Notes under the pieces: generated by a model | The model's input: only the letters and a program-made list of their open reading frames with translations | What the model was told of the DNA's origin: nothing | Databases searched by the model: none | Shown here: positions 38,991 through 48,875 of the stretch, one piece after another | Layout of the letters: every line of letters starts with the position of its first letter | Numbering within the stretch: the stretch's first letter is position 1 | Translations under genes and position numbers: made by a program | Assembly (NCBI GenBank): GCA_964019135.1 | Contig: OZ025248.1 | Coordinates: 41,781,670-41,845,669 of the forward strand | Reading direction: 5' to 3' | Source of the DNA: Arenicola marina | Lineage: Eukaryota; Annelida; Polychaeta; Arenicolidae | DNA: 64,000 nt

Positions 38991-39390
38991 AGCTGTCTAC
39001 CAGCCCATTATGTACCTTCTCACCACCCGCCTAGCTGTCTACCGGTCCATGATATACCTTCTCACCACTCGCCTAGCTGTCTACCGGCCCACTATATACC
39101 TTCCCACCACCCGCCTAGCTGTCTACCGGTCCAGCATATACCTTCTCACCACTCGCCTAGCTGTCTACCAGCCCATTATGTACCTTCTCACCACCCGCCC
39201 AGCTGTCTACCAGCCCATCATATACCTCACCACCGCCTAGCTTTCTACCGGCCCATCATTTACCTTCTCACCACTCGCCTAGCTGTCTACCAGCCCATTA
39301 TGTACCTTCTCACCACCCGCCTAGCTGTCGACCGGTCCATCATATACCTTCTCACCTTCTCACGCCTAGTTGTCTACAGGCACATTATTG
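38991..39390 (+). repeat. Minisatellite D, right part, about 9.5 copies
   Basis: The same 42-bp unit resumes after the insertion. The last copies are degenerate, with shortened units near 39220-39240 and 39350-39370. Confidence 0.95.
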
Positions 39391-40848
39391 AGTGTTTTTT
39401 TCACTATCATTTTGCCGATCGCTTCACTTGATAAATACTAGATTTTGCAATATTTATTTAGACAAGCTTGGCTAACCCAAAACTCTGATGCAAACCGCAC
39501 GTGTCACTCTATTTCACCCTCGAAACAAAGCTAACTGAACTGAAGTGCCTTATTCCACTAGAACATATTCCCTTGATAGGCAACTGTTCTGTTACAATAT
39601 CTTCATCTGTTGGCCTTTTTTTAAAAGTCAATAGCATTTGACAAAGCGAATAATCAAGGTTGCAACCTTGATTATTATATTATATTCGCTTTGCACGCGA
39701 GCAATTAATCAAAATTGTTTTGCAACAAAACACAGACGCCTCACCCCAAAGAGAAACACGTCATGAAATAATTGATTATCAAAGAAGACCAATCTGCAAC
39801 AGGTATTAAACGGGGCGTCATGATTTATGTGACACTCGTGAATCTCAACTACACGTCCGTGTCTCCAGCATTCCATTCGGCTTTTCTTTTTCGCTGTACT
39901 TTATCTCTTATTTATTTATCCCTTTCTCTCTCTCTGGCTCTCCTTCTAGCTAGCTATCACTCTATCATTGTCACCCTACCTCTTTTTTCTATCCATCTGC
40001 CTCTCCCTATTTATGTTGCAACCCCACCTTCCTACCCATCCCATCCCCTGTCTTTTGATTTAGTGAATGGATTCTGGTGCGACAGTTATAAGGGATATTT
40101 GCATTGATCAATTACTCGTATGGTGTTTGCCCTCAGGCGCTATATGATCCTGGGTATTAAAGGTAGTTCGGCCTCACTGATATATGCCTCGGGGTAATTT
40201 GTGGCAAAACCTCGTTGCTTGCGTGAGAACCTTTCCCCCAAGAAAGATCGATTCGTATTGTACGGTAGATAAGATCAGGCACCACACGAAGGTGAGTATT
40301 TCAACATACTTCCATTACGTCAGATAAAGCCATTGAACGACGTGGCTATTATCTCTCGTACTGCATGACAGTAGGCTAGAACACATTACCCATCTCAGCG
40401 AAAATGTGTTCTCGGTTAATATTACGTGTCATATAAGATGAACGACCTAGAAATAATAATAATGGTAATACTAAATAATGATTGTCATGCATAAGAAAAT
40501 TTTAATTACAATGACAACAATTGTAATTATAATAATTAATAATGAGTACATGATCACACCAGGTGTCCTGTGATTTCTGTTTCCTGAGGTGTTCTCCATG
40601 ACAGAAGAAAATTTATACTACACGGAAGCAACCATGTCGGTATCCAGGGAGCCCCCCCCCTCCTCCCGCTCCTAATCGGGGAAGAATAGGTGAACTCTCC
40701 CGTTAAAATGAGTTGCGTCAGTCGGATAAAAACTAAGGGCTTTGACCCCCTGAATCCTGCATCCAGGAGTCGCCCTGAATCTCAGTAAGCCCCGCTCCCT
40801 GGTACCATTCTCGCCGGATGTGCCGCTCTGTGGGTGGGAGAGGCTCTC
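39391..40848. other. Region upstream of the secreted-protein gene
   Basis: No coding exon is recognised. It contains the palindrome at 39642-39693, C/T-rich sequence at 39890-40050, AT-rich sequence at 40430-40560, and a C run near 40650. A possible 5' untranslated exon of the next gene ends at about 40291 (GAAG followed by GTGAGT), but this is a guess from the donor motif alone. Confidence 0.4.
39642..39693. other. Long perfect palindrome with flanking stem
   Basis: Positions 39649-39676 are a 28-bp perfect palindrome centred on GGTTGCAACC. The outer arms CAAAGCGAAT (39642-39651) and ATTCGCTTTG (39684-39693) are also complementary, so the whole can form a cruciform with a small bulge. Its role is unknown. 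Confidence 0.85.
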
Positions 40849-40965
40849 TGGTGTAGTGCTAAGCGCACTAGACCGCAGATTAATAGGATCATGGTTCGAA
40901 TCTGGGGCAAGCTAATCTGGGGCATGTTTCATCCATTTATCTTCCATCGTCCCCGTGCTCTCCAT
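40849..40965 (+). mobile_element. tRNA-derived SINE copy
   Basis: Starts CTCTGGTGTAGTGCTAAGCG (A-box-like), continues with GACCGCAGATTAATAGG, then GGTTCGAATCTGGG (B box) and GGGCATGTTTCATCC. The same series recurs at 63690-63830 and, partly, at 59826-59950 and 61084-61130, so this is an interspersed family. It ends about 17 bases before an intron acceptor. Confidence 0.8.
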
Positions 40966-40970
40966 TGCCT

Positions 40971-40982
40971 TATATCTTGCAG
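40971..40982 (+). promoter_or_regulatory. Probable 3' splice site before the secreted-protein CDS
   Basis: A pyrimidine-rich tract followed by TATCTTGCAG ends at 40982, just before ACAGAAGCGACATGG. It implies a 5' untranslated exon upstream. The pyrimidine tract is partly the tail of the adjacent SINE. Confidence 0.5.
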
Positions 40983-40993
40983 ACAGAAGCGAC

Positions 40994-43114
40994 ATGGCGG
41001 CTCTGCGTGGACTGACCACCACCCTGGTGCTGGCGGCTCTCCTTGTGGCCACCATGGGGCCAACCACCACCCACGCTATGGACGAGCTAGAGGAGGACGT
41101 CAACAATATACAGCAGAACATGTTAACGATGGCTCGCCAGATGATCATGCAGCAGTTCTACGTGGAGGAGCAGACCCGGTCGCAGGGCCACTCGGGCCTG
41201 AAAACCCTCCGGAACACCAAGAGCGGGACGCGACCTTACTTCACAAACAGCCACGTGGGCAACAGCATGGCGTCGATCCATAACCACGCGAACACCATCC
41301 GCACGGCCGGATTCGGGGAGTTCGTGGCCGTCCTCAACGGGGTGGAGTTCCGGACCCGGCACAACGACTACAAGCTCTACATGAAGTGTCGAAATTGCAC
41401 AGTGTATGGCGCGACAGAAGATATCCCTTTCCCGGATGTACCGCCGGAAGTGACCCAGCACACCGCCCTGACCGATCAGATCGTAGAGCTGCGCCAGTGG
41501 TTCAAGGCCTGGAAAGATCAGGACTATTCGCAGCGAGACTACAGGAAGTACTTCAAGCCGATTCTGTGTTATCTGGAAGGAACTTGGACTACTACAGACC
41601 AAGCTAGCATCGACGAATCGTTTGAGAGCGATCGGCATTTCCTGGATGCAGTCAGTTGGCTGGACATGCTCGATAAAGTACGATTCACTTCGTATTCCGG
41701 GGGGAAGAGCAACCTGGAGAACTTCGCCTACCTGCCGACCAGCATCGTTGATATCGTGAATGGCTCGGTGCCGGTCCTTGCGCAGTGGAATTACAAGATT
41801 TTGTGTCACCCGCTTGCGAAGGACGTGCCGTTGACCTCTCTCAGGCCTGTGGATGACTTGAAGGTCCGGATGCAATTCAAACTGACTCTGCCGGATCTTC
41901 CCGCGTCCAGGACCGCCCGATTCCAGATTCACCCAACCGATACCGTGAGTCAACCCTGGAATGAGCAGTCCAGACAATGGACCGTGTTGGATGACCTCAT
42001 GTCGGAAGTTCCCGGCCTGGATAACTACGTGGGGGATGTCCGGGATGAAGTCTTCGGCATAGGTGCCTTGGACTTTAATGTGAACGAAAAACCGTTGAAT
42101 TCCGCCTTCTATCATAGGCGCTACAAGATGACGAAGCGAGGCGTCGCTGGTCTCAGCTCCAGGGCCCGAGGATTCAACGACGACACCCTCTTCATGGCTA
42201 TGACGTCATCGAAAAAAGTGGCCGGGATGAATGTGAAGTCGTGTCGACGCGCAGACCGACCGTCCACCTGTATGTACACCCACCAGAAGTGGAGCTACGC
42301 CATCCCACTGGAGCTCATCTACATGACGCCTCTCAACCACTGGAATCCTCTCGGCCTAGTGTACAAGGGCAACAGCAGGTCTGAGTTCGGCCAGACGGTG
42401 TTCGGCATCGGAAATCGGACCCTCAATGGTCGCTCGGCGGCCTCGCCGTACAACGGCACCAACAGCGCGGTCTACTATCAGACGCCCTCCATGTTCTTCG
42501 GCGGGGAATACGACAGCACGAGCGCCGACACCACCAGAGACGGGGTCTACGCAATGGATGCGCAGGGAGGCGTGCACTACGTGAAGGCCTCGGGCACGCG
42601 CATCTTCCTGCCCGAAATCCCCGGAGTGGGCGTCATGCGTCAGCGCTACCCCATCATGCCCATCTTCGGCGAGGGGAGCGCCGAGTGGAAGGAGCTGGAA
42701 GCCCTGAAGGACATCGTTCTGGAGCCGACCCGCTACAGCCACATGTTCCGGCCTGAAACGGCGTCGGCCGGCGGCGACGCCCAAGGCCCCGGCCTCAGCG
42801 CCGACGAGCTGGCGGAGGAGATGGATATGGATGACATGCCCGCGTACTCCGAGGTCTTCCTCGTCACCCGAGAATCGGACCCTATCTACGGCGCGCACAC
42901 CCATGACGTGACCCTCAGCCCCGAGGACATGATGGCCCTGGATGGGGGCTTCACCGTGTTCGTCACCACCAGCGAGGCCGAGGGACATTCGCATCAACTG
43001 GAGGTGGCCCTCGAGGTCCGAGATGGCACGTCTCTCTTTGGGATTATCCACTGCGACGCCATCCTCAAATGCTGGGACGGCCACTCTATCCGACTGGACC
43101 CTATCAGAGACTAA
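40994..43114 (+). CDS. Secreted protein of unknown function, 706 residues, His-rich motifs
   Basis: The start at 40994 is chosen because it opens a clear signal peptide (MAALRGLTTTLVLAALLVA ... THA) and lies 11 bases after a good acceptor (ATATCTTGCAG, ending 40982). The upstream in-frame ATG at 40955 lies in SINE-derived sequence ahead of that acceptor. The mature protein starts with an acidic segment. Its motifs include HNHANT, GEFVAVLNGVEFRTRHNDYK, DYRKYFKPILCYLEG, DRHFLDAVSWLDM, LIYMTPLNHWNPLG, an Asp/Glu/Met-rich patch (EEMDMDDMP), and C-terminal HTHD and GHSH. No transmembrane helix is seen beyond the signal peptide. The 2.1-kb CDS has no intron. Stop TAA, then AATAAA at 43166. I recognise no named domain; the pattern seems familiar from uncharacterised proteins of other marine invertebrates, which I cannot confirm. 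Confidence 0.92.
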   Translation: MAALRGLTTTLVLAALLVATMGPTTTHAMDELEEDVNNIQQNMLTMARQMIMQQFYVEEQTRSQGHSGLKTLRNTKSGTRPYFTNSHVGNSMASIHNHANTIRTAGFGEFVAVLNGVEFRTRHNDYKLYMKCRNCTVYGATEDIPFPDVPPEVTQHTALTDQIVELRQWFKAWKDQDYSQRDYRKYFKPILCYLEGTWTTTDQASIDESFESDRHFLDAVSWLDMLDKVRFTSYSGGKSNLENFAYLPTSIVDIVNGSVPVLAQWNYKILCHPLAKDVPLTSLRPVDDLKVRMQFKLTLPDLPASRTARFQIHPTDTVSQPWNEQSRQWTVLDDLMSEVPGLDNYVGDVRDEVFGIGALDFNVNEKPLNSAFYHRRYKMTKRGVAGLSSRARGFNDDTLFMAMTSSKKVAGMNVKSCRRADRPSTCMYTHQKWSYAIPLELIYMTPLNHWNPLGLVYKGNSRSEFGQTVFGIGNRTLNGRSAASPYNGTNSAVYYQTPSMFFGGEYDSTSADTTRDGVYAMDAQGGVHYVKASGTRIFLPEIPGVGVMRQRYPIMPIFGEGSAEWKELEALKDIVLEPTRYSHMFRPETASAGGDAQGPGLSADELAEEMDMDDMPAYSEVFLVTRESDPIYGAHTHDVTLSPEDMMALDGGFTVFVTTSEAEGHSHQLEVALEVRDGTSLFGIIHCDAILKCWDGHSIRLDPIRD

Positions 43115-43165
43115 CCTCTGTGACCGGGGGTGTGGCCCAACTCACCAGCTCCATCAGAGGCCACC

Positions 43166-43171
43166 AATAAA
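43166..43171 (+). terminator. Polyadenylation signal of the secreted-protein gene
   Basis: AATAAATAAA lies about 50 bases after the stop codon and gives two overlapping hexamers. Confidence 0.75.
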
Positions 43172-43492
43172 TAAAACCAAAATGGGTGATATATTCTGAA
43201 ACACCTTTAAAGCAGAAGCAGCAGACCATAGGTCAGTCAGCTGTATCCTACTGTTGGCAGTTAAAATGTTTTCGTTAATTAATATTATTCGACAAATCTT
43301 GGCATTCTCCGTATGCACCATATTTCCCTGCAATTGTCTTCTGTGTCTATACTGACTATATTTGGCCCCTATTGGTTGTGTTTTGCTGGAGAGTTTTCTC
43401 CGGATACTGCAGCTGTCATTAAAACACAGATACCACCCCAATCCGCCTTTATGACTTTGTGAACAATCTACGTTTATTCGAAAGCCATGATT

Positions 43493-43885
43493 CGACGCGT
43501 TCCTCAGAGGCCGTACGTCCAGTCACACCGGGAACTGGACGCGTTCCTCAGAGGCCGTACGTCCAGTCACACCGGCAAGTCGACGCGTTCCTCAGAGGCC
43601 GTACGTCCAGTCACACCGGGAACTCGACGCGTTCCTCAGAGGCCGTACGTCCAGTCACACCGGGAACTGGACGCGTTCCTCAGAGGCCGTACGTCCAGTC
43701 ACACCGGGAACTCGACGCGTTCCTCAGAGGCCGTACGTCCAGTCACACCGGGAACTCGACGCGTTCCTCAGAGGCCGTACGTCCAGTCACACCGGGAACT
43801 CGACGCGTTCCTCAGAGGCCGTACGCCCAGTCACACCGGCAAGTCGACGCGTCCCTCGGAGGCCGTACGCTCAATCAAATCAGAA
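43493..43885 (+). repeat. Minisatellite E, 44-bp unit, about 9 copies
   Basis: Unit landmarks are CGACGCGTTCCTCAGAGG, CCGTACGTCC, AGTCACACCGG and GAACT or CAAGT. Copies are nearly identical except the last. All three + frames are open over 140-165 residues because the unit lacks stops. Single diverged units recur inside the next array at 44001 and 44706. Confidence 0.95.
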
Positions 43886-45215
43886 ACTCGACAGCGTCCA
43901 TGAAAAGTAATATACAACGTCTATTGATTGAACAGAATAAAACACAACGTCAATAAATGAATTGAATAAAACACAGCGTCCATTAAATGGAGAAAATAAT
44001 ATCGACGCGTCCCTCAGAGGCCGTACGCCCAGTCAAATCAGAAACTCGACAGCGTCCATGAAATGGACATATTAAAACACAGCGTCCATGAAACAGACAA
44101 AATTAAACACAGCGTCCTTAAATGGTTAGAATAAAGCACCACGTTCATGAAATGAACAGATTAAGGTACCGCGTTCATTAAAGGAACACATTCAAAAGCA
44201 CGGCGTCCATGAAATGGACAGAATAAAACCCAGCCTCATGCACTCAATGGACAGAATAAAACCCAGCCTCATTCAATGGACAGAATAAAACACTGCGTCA
44301 TTAAATAAACAGACTTAAGGACTGAGTTCATTCAATGAACAAAAAAAACACAGCGTCATTAAATGGACAGAGCAAAACACAGCGTCCATTTAATGGACAG
44401 AATAAAGCACAGCGTCCATGTAATGGATAGAATAATCCACAGCGTTTATTAAATGGACAGAATATAACACAGCGTTCATTAAATGGACAGAATAAAACAC
44501 AGCGTTCATTAAATGGACAGGATAAAACACAGCGTTCATTAATGGACAGAATATAACACAGCGTCCATGTAATGGACAGAATAAAGCACAGCGTCTATGT
44601 AATAAACAGAATAAAACACAGCGTTCATTAAATTGACAGGATAAAACACAGCGTTCATTAAATGGACAGAATAAAACACAGCGTCCATTAAATGGAGAAA
44701 CTAAAATCGACGCGTCCCTCAGAGGCCGTACGCCCAGTCAAATCAGAAACTCGACAGCGTCCATGAAATTGACATATTAAAACACAGCGTCCATGAAACA
44801 GACAAAATTAAACACAGCGTCCTTAAATGGTTAGAATAAAGCACCGCATCCATGAAATGAACAGATTAAAGCACCGCATCCATTAAATGAACAGATTAAG
44901 GTACCACATTCATTAAATGAACAGATTAAGGTACCACATTTATTAAATGAACAGATTAAGGTACCGCATTCATTAAAGGAACACATTCAAAAGCACGGCG
45001 TCCATGAAATGGACAGAATAAAACCCAGCCTCATGCAATGGACAGAATAAAACCCAGCCTCATTCAATGGACAGAATAAAACCCAGCCTCATTCAATGGA
45101 CAGAATAAAACCCAGCCGCATTTAATGGACAGAATAAAACACTGCGTCATTAAATGGACAGATTTAAGGACTGAGTTCATTAAATGAACAGGATAAAACA
45201 CAGGATAAAACACAG
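43886..45215 (+). repeat. Minisatellite F, about 30-bp unit, about 42 copies
   Basis: The typical unit is AATGGACAGAATAAAACAC followed by AGCGTCCATTA. Most units contain an AATAAA hexamer and a short dyad (GTCCAT ... ATGGAC) across the unit boundary. Copies are more diverged than in the other arrays, and lengths vary by a few bases. A block beginning with an E-type unit at 44001 is repeated at 44706 (705 bp apart). Confidence 0.9.
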
Positions 45216-45783
45216 GATGGGATCAAATTGGGATGGACAGCAGGGAGAGCATAACCGACTTCCCGACTGCCAGGGACAGTTGAATGGTCTTGAATTGCAT
45301 GGTCGGACAGGTCAAAATAGTGGTTGTGTGCCCGACGGATCAGGTGACGACATAGAACGACTCGCTATTTAGAGCAATTAAGCAATGTTCAGCAGTTACA
45401 CTGAACAACCAACCAGCAGGCACTGATCAATGGAACAAAAACTGCACGGTAGCTTTTGTTTTTCTGCCCAGACAATATAACAACGGGAAAACTGAGCGCT
45501 CAGTCATAGGCGCCCGTTTTTCGGAACATGACTTTGCAGAATCGTCGAAATTTTTGGAAATAACACAACAAATAAATTTACATTAGTTTATCAACGTTGT
45601 TGCTTCTCAATTTGATAGGACGGGTCAATTTTCAGGGGCGCAGGTCAATCCCAACAACACGTGCCCGACAGGACAGGCGACATCCAAAGTTACTTAATGA
45701 CTGCCCCTGCCGGACAGTCTCAACTAATCATTGCAAAAAAACACCATCCATACCTCGACGTCAGTACCCAAAGGAAATAAACC
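45216..45783. other. Intergenic
   Basis: No gene is recognised. GTGCCCGAC plus a following CAGGYGAC block occurs twice (near 45328 and 45661), suggesting a diverged dispersed repeat. Confidence 0.4.
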
Positions 45784-45957
45784 AAAGGATTTCGTAAACA
45801 TTGGAACCCCATATATCACTTGAATACTGATTATAACATATTAGCTGAAGTTTTAGCATTAAGGATGAAAAGAGTTTAAAATTAGAAAATAAGTTCAGAT
45901 CAAAGAGATTTTCTAAAGAGGCGCTTTATTGGGGAAATATTAGACTACATGAAGAAT
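45784..45957 (+). pseudogene. L1/Tx1-like reverse transcriptase fragment
   Basis: Conceptual translation in one frame, interrupted by two stops (877-879 and 883-885 of the 45-kb block), gives HWNPIYHLNTDYNILAEVL, then SSDQRDFLKRRFIGEILDY. These match the conserved WRPISLLNxDYKI and DQxGFLxGRxIxEN blocks at the start of L1-clade reverse transcriptases. No endonuclease or remaining palm domain follows, so this is a dead fragment. Confidence 0.75.
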
Positions 45958-47357
45958 AAAATCATCTCTATATAGATCTATATCTATATAGTGTCGAGTG
46001 CCGTATGAATAGTCTGTTGTGTTGTTGGTACGTGAGGAATTAATCTACATGGGCTCAGTCATCCGGGTCGGCGGGGATATGGGGGTTGGGGGGGGGGGGC
46101 TCGATCGTCACGTGACTAGGCCCTAATTGGCCAGCGTGTTAGGGGGCCGCAGATAATGGGACGATCTCACGGCAGAGGGCGTTACGCTTGTGCAGGGGGG
46201 TAATGGGAGTGGAGTAGTGGTCACGTGATCGGTGCCGTACGAATAGCAAACCAGCTTATTCATGCGGACTCGTACGAATAGCCACGGCCAAAAACAAAAG
46301 GCATAAACTTTTTCAGGAGTGAGTTAACTGTGAGAAAACCTTGTATTGGGAACTGGGTGGTCAGTTTTTCATTTATGATTTATGAAAAAAATTCAAAACC
46401 TTTAAAAAGTAATTACCAGAAATCATAGAATGATCAGCTTGGGCGATACATCTGGAGGCGGTTGCATGTTAAAAAATCATATAAGTAAATATTTATGATT
46501 GTAGATATAGGGGAAATATATATTTATATGGCAATATTTTGTGTAATAATTCTTAAATATTACACACTGGAAACTCTAGCTACATGTAGAATCCTCTTTA
46601 GTGACAAAGCAAAAAAGATTATATAGCGTAAATAGGACAAATGATCGATAGCAAGGGCAAATAAATGTACAGAGTGGCTGTAGCAATAAAGACCCCATGA
46701 GAACGAAAATTAAAATATAGATAGGTGCAAATATGACCTATTGGTGGTATGAGATGTCCACTTGTAAAATTGTGATGTAGGCGACAGGCTAGTAAACACG
46801 ACATTTGAGGATTTTATAACTCCTGAATATTCAAATATGATGTCATCTACCGGATGCAAGAATTCTCATCCAGTACAACACATGCCAAGGGCCCCCATGC
46901 GACGATGCCTTTTGAACAAAATATTTGTTTCTATTAATTCCCAACATCAGCTTAGAAAGAGTCCTTTATTTATAAATTCTCCTTTTCGTCCTATTAAATT
47001 TCCCTTTGTCATCAAAAAGGTGTTTCACAGAGGATATTCGAGTGCCTTTATATCAACATTGCAGGCTCGCCTAAAGAGGTACCACGATTTGACTACATCG
47101 GCCCAGAATGCAAAAAAACGCAAAAACATAAACGCAAAGTTACCTAAAGTCTGTAAATCCAATTCCCAAAATAGTACCCTTTTTTCGCCACATACCGTGC
47201 TACAGAACAAGTCTTGCCGGGCTCCCCCTCATCGGATTAATTTTGGTCAACAACTTTATTTTAAGTTAAACGTTAAGCCTCTGACATTGCTTCAATAGGT
47301 GGGAGATTGATTTCTACCAATTCTACCGTTTGCGCTAACCTATTAGTAGAACATGTT
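45958..47357. other. Intergenic
   Basis: No gene is recognised. It holds a G run near 46090, E-box motifs (GTCACGTGAC near 46107 and GTCACGTGATC near 46221) and AT-rich sequence. The 153-residue reading frame at 46837-47298 lies opposite the possible continuation of the retroelement fragment at 47358-47558 and is probably not a gene. Confidence 0.45.
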
Positions 47358-47558
47358 TTACCTTCTGCCATTCCATACAAAATCTCGAATGACACCGTTA
47401 ATTTTACCTAAATAGCGTTTTCCTGGCATAGGCAAAGCTGACATGATATAGATCAGTTTAGGCAGTGCAAGTGTCTGGACAATAGTGACCCTTCCCCGAA
47501 GAGATAACTTGCGCTTACCATTTAAATTACGTATTTTTTTCAAATGCAAAGTCTCCAT
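47358..47558 (-). pseudogene. L1/Tx1-like reverse transcriptase C-terminal fragment
   Basis: The minus-strand frame contains GKRKLSLRGRVTIVQTLALP, then KLIYIMSALPMP and INGVIRDFVWNGRR. This is the well-known post-palm block of L1-type polymerases (RKLTLxGRxxIxxTLxLPKxxY, then KINxxIxxFxWxGK). It is on the opposite strand to the fragment at 45784, so the two are separate insertions or were rearranged. Both flanks are degenerate. Confidence 0.75.
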
Positions 47559-47617
47559 CCATAATTTAAATCAATCATGTTACCCCAGTCTACACTGAAT
47601 TTAATTCAAGTACATAT

Positions 47618-47730
47618 AGAATGCCTGTTGTCCGGCATACCTAACCATATTGCATATGTCTTTTTAACTCGTCCCCTTGTCGGCATCATTTACCGTACAT
47701 ATACGATGCCTTTTGTCCGGCATACCCAAA
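47618..47730. repeat. About 43-bp degenerate repeat with dyad core
   Basis: ATGCCTGTTGTCCGGCAT near 47621, CCTTGTCGGCATCAT near 47670 and ATGCCTTTTGTCCGGCAT near 47706 are spaced about 43 bp. Each full core is a dyad (ATGCC ... GGCAT). Confidence 0.6.
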
Positions 47731-47732
47731 GG

Positions 47733-47829
47733 CGTTGCAGATCGACTGACACAGGCCGGGATCGGGGGAGGTGGGGGGGCGGTGCGCCCACACTCCCCCC
47801 ACCCCGGCCTGTGTCAGTCAATCTGCGAC
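47733..47829. other. Long GC-rich hairpin
   Basis: CAGATCGACTGACACAGGCC near 47738 is almost exactly complementary to GGCCTGTGTCAGTCAATCTG near 47806. The stem continues inward through a G-rich arm and a C-rich arm, with a short central loop. This is foldback-element-like or hairpin-RNA-like. Confidence 0.8.
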
Positions 47830-48875
47830 CCCTGTAGTTTGAAGGTAATTCTTTCCAGATCTATCAAGTAGTGTCAACGCTCTCAAGGGGTCTTTAAAGG
47901 CTGTTGATGATTAGATTTTTCGCAAAAAATAACTGTTAACGTGCAATGCGTTTTCTTTTTGATTATGTTCACGACGATCTGTTTTGTCATAATAAAAATA
48001 AGACTGATTAATTACTTCGCAGCGACCATCGATGGACGACTGAGTCACACCACGCGAGAGATTAAACGTCCATTAAATGTTCATTGGCACAACATTAGCG
48101 TTATGCTTTCAACGAACAATTAAAGGATTCGAAGGTCATGCCGCGCATTAAAGCTGATTGACCTCAGCGGCTGTAGGGCTTTCTTTACAAAAACAATTAC
48201 ACATAATTCCGGTCACAGCTGCTACTGTGCTGTTTGACGATACTATATTCAAAACTGAAATAAAACAAAGGCGCAACACGCACCCACAAAACAATACAAT
48301 ATGCAAGGCCTATTCATGCCTATACGATACGAAAATAATATTTCTTATTACTCAGAATTATATACCAGGGCATGTTGATAAGGCACATATACACACTTAG
48401 ACAATGTGACATAATATATACGGGAAAGTTATTTAGACATATATATCCCGCCTACAGAAAGCATAATATGCTGTAATGAAAGCTTACCATTCGTATTCCT
48501 ATAAAATTAGCTTGAAATTGAATGGTCAATATTGCAGAGAAACGATAAGTTGCGTCACAGCTGATCGTTAGTTGGAAGCTACGTGTTGACTTTGGAATGA
48601 ATAAACATAAATACCAGCATTTTGGTCATTAGTTTATAATCTAGATTTAAGACAACATCAGTCTCCATTTGTTAAAATCTACCACACATCCATTTTTTAA
48701 ATAATAATAATTAATACCCGTCTTTTGGGAGGTGGACAACTGCCCCGATTCAAAGACATAGATGGTAATGTAAGTTGAGGCTTTGAAGATACTAGAATGT
48801 TTTATTAAACTTGGAGGTTAGGCTGTCAAGCCCAGGGGATTTATTAGGCTTAAACATCTTTATTGCCCATCCCTT

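Noticed and set aside
40955..40993. Upstream ATG as the start of the secreted protein
   Set aside because: It lies in SINE-derived sequence before a strong acceptor. The signal peptide begins at 40994.
41123..42115. 330-residue minus-strand frame opposite the secreted-protein gene
   Set aside because: It is an antisense shadow of a GC-rich coding exon. The + frame has a signal peptide and coherent protein composition.
43459..43956. 165-residue frame of RGRTSSHTGNSTRSSEAV-like repeats
   Set aside because: It comes from the 44-bp array, which is open in all three frames.
46837..47298. 153-residue basic + strand frame
   Set aside because: It lies next to and partly antisense to a degraded L1-type fragment. 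No domain or start context.
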